Of a DNA stretch of 64,000 nucleotides, positions 56,701-63,759 are shown piece by piece. The position numbers were made by a program, and so were the translations under genes. A model generated the notes under the pieces. The model saw nothing but the letters and a program-made list of their open reading frames with translations, had not been told where the DNA came from and did not search any database. This stretch comes from Endozoicomonas sp965198415 (GTDB lineage: Bacteria > Pseudomonadota > Gammaproteobacteria > Pseudomonadales > Endozoicomonadaceae). The stretch lies in the NCBI GenBank assembly GCA_965198415.1, contig CBDAPN010000028.1, positions 310,001 through 374,000 on the forward strand, given 5' to 3'. Position 1 is the stretch's first letter. Each line of letters starts with the position of its first letter.

Positions 56701-58655
56701 CAGAAGATAAAGGTCGTCTATCAAGCCTTAAGGTCAATGACAGTCGTATCGACTTCCATTACGGTGAAGATGACAACGGACGGCGTGGCAAGCTGCTCAA
56801 GAGAGTCACCAACGCAGAAGCAACAGGAGTAACCCAGACCCATTTTCGCTACGGTGCTTATGGGCAAGTAGTGGAATCAACCAGCACCAATCCCAATATG
56901 CAATATGACGTAAGCTATCACTTTAAGCCTTGGGGGGAGTTATTAAAACAAGTTCAGAAGCTGGCTAAAAAAGGTCAAATGCCGCAGCAGTATGCAACAG
57001 AGTATCGCTACGATGGTATGAAACGACTCACCGATGAAGTTCACACCACCACCGAAGGTGAAAAATTTCACAAACGCTACCATTACGATGGCAACAGCAA
57101 CCTGTTGGCTGAAGAAAATCATAGCACCTGCGGCCCGGGGCAAAATTTGCAGTATTCGTACAATAATCTGGATCAGTTGGTCAGTATCAAAGTAGGTGAG
57201 GTGATAAAGCCGGTATTGCACGATGCTAACGGACATCTGACGCAAGATCATAAAGGTACTCAATATCAATACGACGACGCAGGTTTTTTATTGCAGGTAC
57301 AGCCACAACAAGGACCAGTGACCCATTACGAATATTGGCCCAATGGCCTGCTGAGCCGCCGCAGTCGTGGCGATTCCCAAAGCCACTTCTACCCCGATAA
57401 TAATAAAAATATTCAAACGGTGCTTAAAGACGGGCAGTGGCGTTCGCTGGTACGGCACGGAAAAGGCATTGTAGGCAGACAAACCGATCAGGGACTGGAT
57501 CAGTTTTTCCAGGTCAATGAAAGCACCGGCGCGGTTCTGCAACAAGCCAAAGGCGAAACGCAGCTGCACCTGCATCGCTATGATGCCTTCGGCAAAGCGT
57601 TGAAGCAAACCCCCGCAGGCGATACCGATTTTACCTGGAATCAGGAGTTAACTGAGCCAGAAACCGGGCTCACTTACTTAAGATACCGGTTTCATCACCC
57701 TGAGCTGAGGCGTTTTATCTCCCGGGACAGCGTGCATGTTGATAACCGCTACGCTTATACCCATGGCGATCCGGTCAATTATCTCGACCCGACGGGGCAC
57801 AGCGACCACAGCAAATATTATATTGGCGCCGGCACGATAGCAGCTGCAATCATTGGGCTCTTACTCGCTGCACCCTCAATGGGTACTTCAATCGGTGCTG
57901 CAGTGGGTTTTGAATCGGTTGATCTAGTCGCTGAGGCCGCGATCTCCACGGCTTCAATAGTGGCGCAAGCGCTTCCTATCGGATTCACTGGACTGTCAGG
58001 CATGTCGCTCATTTACTCTCAAATAGCACTTGATGTAGGCAACAAAACAGTCGCTAACGGTTTAGACATATTCGCTAAGGTTACCGGTGGTTTGGCTGGA
58101 CTTTCGCTCTTAGCAATAGCGCCATTGATCCCGCAAATCGGCAAAAGTTTGTATCAATTGGCCGTTGCGTTGAAGGCCGGAAGGGGCATTGGAGAATCTT
58201 TTGCGGTGGTAGTGGCAAAAGGAGCAGATGCTGCTGCCACAAAAATAACCGGCATTTCTGAGATCGCCTTTCAGGATGAGTTAATATCTGAACAAGCTGG
58301 TTCCTTTGGTGGAATGCGTCCTTATTTAGATGAAAAAGTTATGGGGTTAAGTAAACAATTAGGTGAAAGAATGGAGACTGATTTCCATGCGCTGAACCCA
58401 GCGCAAAAAAAATGCATCAACCAGGTTTGCAATTTTATGTTTCGGTATCCTACAAATCCTGTAAGAGCATTAAAATTTGCTTTGAAAGAGGTGAATTTCA
58501 ATAGTGCCTTTTCAGAGACAGAGGCTAATACATTACTGAAAAGTACGTCTTTTGATTTTTCCGATAGTGGATTCGAGGGAAATCAGTTTATTGAAGAAGT
58601 GAATAACTATTACAAAACTGAGTCAGAGAGTAGTCAGAGCGATTTTTCTAAATAA
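53769..58655 (+). CDS. U11: intact RHS-repeat protein, class C tail domain
   Basis: The product is 1,628 residues from the ATG at 53769 (ATG 53766 and GTG 53760 also in frame). Its signal peptide (LVQSRLLFIGLLLTSYQTIA) is close to that of U9. The scaffold shows private changes (TRRTDTTDPWGNQYRIDYND-like region near 55840, FISRDSVH in the core). The core ends YLDPTGH, and the extension is 284 residues. The module has IGAGTIAAAIIGLLLAAPSMG and LSGMSLIYSQIALDVGNK. The terminal domain (58342-58631) contains DFHALNPAQKKCINQVCNFM, then a stretch of alternating hydrophobic residues and FDFSDSGFEGNQFIEEVNNY. The two cysteines are encoded at 58414 and 58429. I do not recognise this domain; with U12 it forms the better-conserved pair of class C. 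Confidence 0.97.
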   Translation: MSKLLVQSRLLFIGLLLTSYQTIAAYKGSHAYNHTKALKVQVNTATGLLSVNYPLINAKGVRMPLKVSLTYSFNAQGRFGLPTGWQIDLDHITQHTAELSGMQWLIDDLWHDETGFASGLKYYNQHGTQFHDKGQATAIPGYPYLSYRHASHHKDGSRQFFSQQGLLMLQVDRFGNHVHFNYEEPVTNLESAKLTSIKDDYGNVYRFSYEPGIMIISSPDDRVYRVYFNGKGVTRIENPLKQSYKITYVNQFGRNLVRTLYSPEGLLTELSYGSIFYTDDSGKKQMPVVNRFKQYDQSDLKTHQEVYYKFSDSSNYTGYPMYSLSSKGDSLIDSNDQSYKYSVEVTRINGEQQHQQIYEYNYLHLPVEVRTLKQGQPHLKTKYKYAISPFKYSRSTNYEKPTEVTRYIWNGTTYVPSDKTATTYDRYGNKLSEIHSAYDRQRQQWKALDAAISRYFTDHYSLLAEHTRVDLLGGRAIRKSYGLSADGKTYSYERLAWKPPLKDWQDWQHTDLTHDDKGRQTCATRRWLVKNGPGIQSVGHNTRYQFDPATAELTITKVSDQGREYAKVIDTRNARHLKTITPKGEVTTYTYDALNRPLTQTDPAGFVIRHSYETFSTDGQNTVTMETPLGNIKRTINDASDRAISHQDLHKGQWRTLSKSSYNAFGKVESKTNILGLTTGFAYDDQSRRTDTTDPWGNQYRIDYNDTAMTTTTLINGRKHLVVSKIPWERKQTSRQYPVMNNLHDQAREFMENTVVYDAHNKPVSTTSALVDLYSNKKREMVTNSMRYDANHNLIASDTDTWDGLHGNKSREYDLWNNLYTWHKTLTTPDHTSSHTGYRYLYDSDDLLTQIQSPKTANGSHIYIKHRYDKNGHEIEKTLQDGHRINYQYDNRGLLTKQSWNRNQKRKTISHHYDADGRVVKLSDSDGKSMHYRYTPNGHLLEMRYPDDRSISYILDDYDRVITQKDANQVEQHYIYNSEDKGRLSSLKVNDSRIDFHYGEDDNGRRGKLLKRVTNAEATGVTQTHFRYGAYGQVVESTSTNPNMQYDVSYHFKPWGELLKQVQKLAKKGQMPQQYATEYRYDGMKRLTDEVHTTTEGEKFHKRYHYDGNSNLLAEENHSTCGPGQNLQYSYNNLDQLVSIKVGEVIKPVLHDANGHLTQDHKGTQYQYDDAGFLLQVQPQQGPVTHYEYWPNGLLSRRSRGDSQSHFYPDNNKNIQTVLKDGQWRSLVRHGKGIVGRQTDQGLDQFFQVNESTGAVLQQAKGETQLHLHRYDAFGKALKQTPAGDTDFTWNQELTEPETGLTYLRYRFHHPELRRFISRDSVHVDNRYAYTHGDPVNYLDPTGHSDHSKYYIGAGTIAAAIIGLLLAAPSMGTSIGAAVGFESVDLVAEAAISTASIVAQALPIGFTGLSGMSLIYSQIALDVGNKTVANGLDIFAKVTGGLAGLSLLAIAPLIPQIGKSLYQLAVALKAGRGIGESFAVVVAKGADAAATKITGISEIAFQDELISEQAGSFGGMRPYLDEKVMGLSKQLGERMETDFHALNPAQKKCINQVCNFMFRYPTNPVRALKFALKEVNFNSAFSETEANTLLKSTSFDFSDSGFEGNQFIEEVNNYYKTESESSQSDFSK

Positions 58656-58703
58656 TGACATGAGTGCATTCAGTTGAATCATTTATGACACATCTTATAC
58701 GGT

Positions 58704-58722
58704 AGCGCTTCATCGGGGCGCT
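58704..58722 (+). terminator. Spacer hairpin before U12
   Basis: AGCGCTTC pairs with GGGGCGCT around ATC (8 bp, two G-U), preceded by CTTATACGGT. The hairpin ends only 36 bp before the U12 start, so it may lie in the U12 leader rather than end U11 transcription. Confidence 0.38.
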
Positions 58723-58758
58723 CCGATTATGAGGGCGGCAATTGATTAACAGGTGTAT

Positions 58759-61700
58759 ATGGTGTCTATGTTGTCGTGTCAATGCAGGCTGATAGTCATC
58801 GGGCTGCTGCTCATTAATTGCCAAGCTATTGCCGTCTACAAAGGCAGTCATGCTTATAACCACACAAAAGCGCTCAATGTACAGGTGAATACTGCCACCG
58901 GAACGCTCAGCCTTAACTACCCTTTGATTAAAGCCCAAGGTGTGCGTATGCCACTGAAAGTCAGCCTGACCTACAGCTTTAATTCTCAGGGCCGGTTTGG
59001 CCTGCCCACTGGTTGGCAACTTGATTTGGATCATATTACCCAACACACCGCCGAACTCGGCGGAATGCAGTGGCTCATTGATGACTTATGGCACGATGAA
59101 ACTGGCTTTGCTTCCGGGCTTAAATATTACAATCAGCACGGCACCCGGTTTCATGATGATGGGCAAGCGTTGTCTATTCCCGGCTATTCAGGTATTACTT
59201 ACCGTCACGTATCTCATTATAAAGACGGCAGTCGTCAGTTTTTTTCTCATCAGGGATTGTTAATATTGCAGGTTGACCGTTTTGGTAACCGTGTGCATTT
59301 CAATTATGAAGAGCCGGTTGCCAACCTTGAGTCTGCCAAGCTTACCAGCATAACAGACAATTATGGCAACCTTTACCGCTTCAGCTATGAGCCGGGGACT
59401 ATGATTATTCACAGCCCCGATGACCGAGTTCAGCGGGTCTACTTTAATGGGGAAGGAGTCACAAGAATTGAGAATCCATTGAAGCAAAGTTACAAAATCA
59501 CCTATGTTACCCAGTTTGGCAGAAACCTTGTTCGTACTATGGAAACCCCTGAAGGGCTGCTCATTGAGCTAAGCTACGGCAGTATTTTTTACAATGACGG
59601 TCGTGGTAAAAAGCAAATGCCGGTGGTGAATCGTCTTAAGCAGTCTGACCAGAGCGATCTGAAAACCCATCAAGAAACTTACTACAAGTTTAGCGATGGC
59701 AGTAACTACACCGGCTACCCGATGTACGCACTATCAAGCAAGGGCGACAGCCTGATCGACAGTAATGACCAGTCCTACAAATACAGTGTTGAGGTTTCGC
59801 GCGTTAATGGTGAACAGCAGCATCAGCAGGTTTATGAATACAATTATCTTCACCTGCCGATTGAAGTCCGCACTTTGCAACAAGGGCAGCCTTATCTGAA
59901 AACGACTTACAAGTATGCCATCTCGCCATTTAAATACAGCCGCTCAACCAATTACGATAAACCCAACGAAGTGGTCCGTTACGTCTGGAACGGCACAACT
60001 TATGTCCCTAGTGACAAAACCGTCACCACCTATGATTGTTACGGCAACAAACTGAGTCAAATCCATTCAACTTATGACCGCCACTATCAACGGTGGAAAG
60101 CCCTTGATGCCACTATCAGTCGTTACTTCACCGGCAATTACAGCCTACTGGCCGAACAGAGCCGGGTCGATCTGTTGGGCGGTAGAGTCATTCGCAAAAG
60201 CTATGGATTGGCTGCAGATGGCAAAACGTATCGCTACGAGCGCTTAGCCTGGAAGCCACCCCTCAAAGGCTGGCAAGACTGGCAGCAAACCGATTTAACC
60301 CACGATGATAAAGGACGACAACGCTCTGCTACCCGTCGCTGGCTGGTAAAAAGCAGGCCGGGTATTCAGTCGGTAAGCCAACACACTCGTTACCAGTTTG
60401 ACCCTGTCACTGCCGAGCTGACCATCACAAAATTGAGCGACCAAGGGCGTGAGTATACAAAAGTTATCGATACCCGCAACGCTAGGCAGCTGAAAACCGT
60501 TACCCCAAAAGGCGAAGTCACTACCTACACTTACGATGCCCTAAACCGCGTGCTCACCCAAACCGATCCGGCGGGCTACGTAATTTGCAATACTTACGAA
60601 ATATTCAGTACTCAAGGGCAAAACAGTGTCACCACGGTGAGCCCACTGGGTGATACACGACGAACAATTTATGACGCGTCCCAGCGTTCTATTGGTCAGC
60701 AAAATCTGCATAAAGGAAAGTGGCGCAACTTATCCAGCGTGTCTTACAACGCCTTTGGCAAAGTAGAAAGTAAAACCAATATTCTCGGTCTGACCACCAA
60801 CTTTGCCTATGACGAGCAGAGTCGCCCCATCGGCACTATTGACCCTTGGGGCAATGAACACCGCATTGACTATAATGACTTCGACATGACCACCACCATC
60901 CGTATCAACGGGCGCCAGCACTTGGTGGTCAGCAAGGTGCCTTGGGAGAGAAAACAGACCAGCCGACAATACCCGGTAATTAATAACCCCTATGATCAGG
61001 CCACGGAGTTTCTGGAAAGCACTGTGGTACACGACGCACATAATAAATCGATCAGCACGACATCAGCACTGGTTGACCTGCACAGCCAAAAAAAACGGGA
61101 AGTGGTTGCTAACTTTATGCGTTACGACGCCAACCACAATCTGATCGCCTCAGACACCCACACGTGGGATGGCCTGTACGGCAATAAAACCCGGGAGTAC
61201 GACCTGTGGAATAACCTTCACACCTGGCGCAAAACGCTAACAACACCAGACTATATCAGTAGTCACACTGGTTACCGTTATTTTTACGATAGTGATGGTT
61301 TACTGACCCAGATAGAATCTCCGAAAAAAACCAATGGAAGTTATCTTTTAATAAAGCACCGATATGATGAAAACGGCCATGAAGTAGAAAAATCCCTGCA
61401 TGGCGGTCATCGTGTTAACTACCAATACAACAATCGTGGTTTATTGGCGGAACAGTCCTGGAGCCGAAACGAGAAACGCTACAGTATCAGCCGTCAGTAC
61501 GATGCCGATGGTCGGCTGGTTAAGTTAAGCGACAGAGATGGGCAAAGCATACACTATCGCTATACGCCCAACGGGCGCTTACTGGAGATGCGTTACCCGG
61601 ATGATCGCTCCATTAGCTACACTCTCGATGATTACGACCGCATCATTACGCAAAAAGACGCCAATCAGACCGAGCAGCACTTTATTTACAACCCAGAAGA

Positions 61701-63648
61701 CCAAGGCCTCTTATCCAGTCTCAAGGTCAACGGCAGTCGTATCGACTTTTATTATGGTGAAGATGACAACGGACGACGTGGAAAGCTGCTCAAAAGAGTC
61801 ACCAACGCAGAGTCAACGGGGTTAACCCAAACCCATTTCCGCTATGGCGTCTTTGGGCAAAAGGTGGAGTCCACCAGCACCAATACCAAGATGCAATATA
61901 ACGTAAGTTATCACTTTAAGCCTTGGGGAGAGCTAGTAAAACAAGTGCAAAAGCTGGCTAAAAAAGGCCAAATACCGCAGGAGTATGCAACAGAGTATCG
62001 CTACGATGGCATGCAACGTCTCACCGATGAGGTGCACACCACCAACCAAGGTGAAAAATTTCAAAAACGCTACCGTTACGACGGCAATAGTAACTTGCTG
62101 GCTGAAGAAAGTCATAGCAACTGCGGCCCGGGTCAACGCCTGCAGTATTCGTACAATAATCTCGACCAGTTGGTTAATATCAAAGTAGGTGAGGTGATAA
62201 AGCCAGTGCTGCACGATGCTAACGGGCACTTGACGCAAGATCATAACGGGACTCAATATGAATACGACGACGCAAGTTTTTTGTTGCGGGTACAGCCGAA
62301 ACAACGGCCAGCAATCCGCTACGAATACTGGCCCAATGGCCTGCTGAGCCGCCGCAGTCGTGGCGATTCCCAAAGCCACTTCTACCCCGATAACGATAAA
62401 AATATGCAAACGGTGTTTAAAGACGGCCAGTGGCGCTCGTTGGTACGCCATGGAAAAGGCATCGTCGGCAGACAAACCGAGCAGGGGTTGGATCAGTTTT
62501 TTCAGGTCAATCAGAGCACTGGGGTGGTTCTGCAACAAGCCAAAGGTGAAACGCAGATGCACCTGCATCGCTACGATGCCTACGGCAAAGCGCTGCAGCG
62601 CAACCCGACAGGCGACACCGATTTTACCTGGAATCAGGAGTTAGCAGAGCCTGAAACGGGGCTCACTTATTTACGACACCGGTTTCATCATCCCGAGCTG
62701 AGGCGCTTTATTACCCGGGATAATATGCATATTGATAACCGCTACGCTTACGCCCGTGGCGATCCGGTCAATTACATCGACCCAACGGGGCACAACGCAC
62801 TGGGTAAATACCTTATGGGTGGCAGCGTGTTAATAACTGGAATCATTGGGTTGCTGCTCGCTGTACCCTCAATGGGTACTTCACTGGGTGCTGTAATAGG
62901 TTATTCGATTGTTAACTCAGCTACTGAGGCTTTGGTTTCCGTCGCCGAAGCAATAGCGCCAATTATTTCTTCCGCATTTACGGTACTGTCAGGCTCGTCG
63001 CTGATTGGCTCTCAAGCGGCACTTGATGCGGGCAATAAAGCAGCCGCGAGTGGTTTAAACTTTTTCGCTGCGGTTAGCGGTACTCTGGGAGCAATTACGT
63101 TATCCGCATTGGCACCATTGTTTCCGCAGATCGGTAAAAGTGTGTTTAAAATGGTCGCTTCGTTGAGTACTGGCAAGAACTTTTCTGATGCTTTTGCGGA
63201 TTTAGCCAGAGAAGGAGCAGATGCTGCTATTCAGGACGTATCCGGATTGTCTCCGCTTGAGTTTACAGCTGAGCTAGAAAGTGAAGAAGGCCCTTCCTTT
63301 AATGGATTTTATATGCATCCAACCAGAGGGTTTGAAGAGTCAAAAGAACTATTAAATACAAGAATGCTGAATGACTTCAATCAGCTTAATAAAAGGCAAA
63401 AATTTTGTATAAGCGTAGTCTGCGATTTTATTATTGATTATCCCGGATATTCCAAACAAGCGGTACGCTATAGTTTGAAAACGATACATTTCTCAGATTA
63501 CTTTTCACAGTCAGAGGCTACTCAATTACTACGTAGTGAATCTTTTGATTTCCCCAATATCGGACTCAGCGGACGATCGTTTCTTGATGAGGTAAATAAA
63601 TATTATGAAACTGAGGCACAGAATAGTCAGAAAGTTCTCTCTGAATAA
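58759..63648 (+). CDS. U12: intact RHS-repeat protein, class C tail domain
   Basis: In-frame starts are ATG 58759 and GTG 58762; the GTG aligns with the family ATG, but the ATG one codon earlier follows AGGTG and is used here, giving 1,629 residues. The signal peptide is CQCRLIVIGLLLINCQAIA, with INC at the lipobox-like position. The core has AYARGDPVNYIDPTGH. The 284-residue extension contains GKYLMGGSVLITGIIGLLLAVPSMG, LSGSSLIGSQAALDAGNK and a third segment ending LAPLFPQIG. The terminal domain (63334-63630) has DFNQLNKRQKFCISVVCDFI, YP, and FDFPNIGLSGRSFLDEVNKYY, closely parallel to U11. Its 103-bp upstream spacer lacks the promoter-like block seen before U1-U11, so it may be co-transcribed with U11 or use another promoter. 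Confidence 0.96.
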   Translation: MVSMLSCQCRLIVIGLLLINCQAIAVYKGSHAYNHTKALNVQVNTATGTLSLNYPLIKAQGVRMPLKVSLTYSFNSQGRFGLPTGWQLDLDHITQHTAELGGMQWLIDDLWHDETGFASGLKYYNQHGTRFHDDGQALSIPGYSGITYRHVSHYKDGSRQFFSHQGLLILQVDRFGNRVHFNYEEPVANLESAKLTSITDNYGNLYRFSYEPGTMIIHSPDDRVQRVYFNGEGVTRIENPLKQSYKITYVTQFGRNLVRTMETPEGLLIELSYGSIFYNDGRGKKQMPVVNRLKQSDQSDLKTHQETYYKFSDGSNYTGYPMYALSSKGDSLIDSNDQSYKYSVEVSRVNGEQQHQQVYEYNYLHLPIEVRTLQQGQPYLKTTYKYAISPFKYSRSTNYDKPNEVVRYVWNGTTYVPSDKTVTTYDCYGNKLSQIHSTYDRHYQRWKALDATISRYFTGNYSLLAEQSRVDLLGGRVIRKSYGLAADGKTYRYERLAWKPPLKGWQDWQQTDLTHDDKGRQRSATRRWLVKSRPGIQSVSQHTRYQFDPVTAELTITKLSDQGREYTKVIDTRNARQLKTVTPKGEVTTYTYDALNRVLTQTDPAGYVICNTYEIFSTQGQNSVTTVSPLGDTRRTIYDASQRSIGQQNLHKGKWRNLSSVSYNAFGKVESKTNILGLTTNFAYDEQSRPIGTIDPWGNEHRIDYNDFDMTTTIRINGRQHLVVSKVPWERKQTSRQYPVINNPYDQATEFLESTVVHDAHNKSISTTSALVDLHSQKKREVVANFMRYDANHNLIASDTHTWDGLYGNKTREYDLWNNLHTWRKTLTTPDYISSHTGYRYFYDSDGLLTQIESPKKTNGSYLLIKHRYDENGHEVEKSLHGGHRVNYQYNNRGLLAEQSWSRNEKRYSISRQYDADGRLVKLSDRDGQSIHYRYTPNGRLLEMRYPDDRSISYTLDDYDRIITQKDANQTEQHFIYNPEDQGLLSSLKVNGSRIDFYYGEDDNGRRGKLLKRVTNAESTGLTQTHFRYGVFGQKVESTSTNTKMQYNVSYHFKPWGELVKQVQKLAKKGQIPQEYATEYRYDGMQRLTDEVHTTNQGEKFQKRYRYDGNSNLLAEESHSNCGPGQRLQYSYNNLDQLVNIKVGEVIKPVLHDANGHLTQDHNGTQYEYDDASFLLRVQPKQRPAIRYEYWPNGLLSRRSRGDSQSHFYPDNDKNMQTVFKDGQWRSLVRHGKGIVGRQTEQGLDQFFQVNQSTGVVLQQAKGETQMHLHRYDAYGKALQRNPTGDTDFTWNQELAEPETGLTYLRHRFHHPELRRFITRDNMHIDNRYAYARGDPVNYIDPTGHNALGKYLMGGSVLITGIIGLLLAVPSMGTSLGAVIGYSIVNSATEALVSVAEAIAPIISSAFTVLSGSSLIGSQAALDAGNKAAASGLNFFAAVSGTLGAITLSALAPLFPQIGKSVFKMVASLSTGKNFSDAFADLAREGADAAIQDVSGLSPLEFTAELESEEGPSFNGFYMHPTRGFEESKELLNTRMLNDFNQLNKRQKFCISVVCDFIIDYPGYSKQAVRYSLKTIHFSDYFSQSEATQLLRSESFDFPNIGLSGRSFLDEVNKYYETEAQNSQKVLSE

Positions 63649-63703
63649 TTGAAATGCGTGTACTCAATTTAAACAGTTCCTACTAAGAAGCACTTTATAC
63701 GGT

Positions 63704-63723
63704 AGCGCTCCAGAAGGAGCGCT
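63704..63723 (+). terminator. Spacer hairpin before U13
   Basis: AGCGCTCC pairs with GGAGCGCT around AGAA, preceded by CTTTATACGGT. As before U12, it ends 36 bp before the start codon of the next gene. Confidence 0.4.
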
Positions 63724-63759
63724 TCGATTATGAGGGTAGCAATTGGTTTACAGGGGTAT

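Noticed and set aside
1931..63648. Tc-toxin C component or type VI RHS effectors
   Set aside because: There is no TcB-type SpvB/beta-propeller partner, no PAAR or VgrG, and N-termini are Sec signal peptides. Only the YD-repeat scaffold is shared with those systems.
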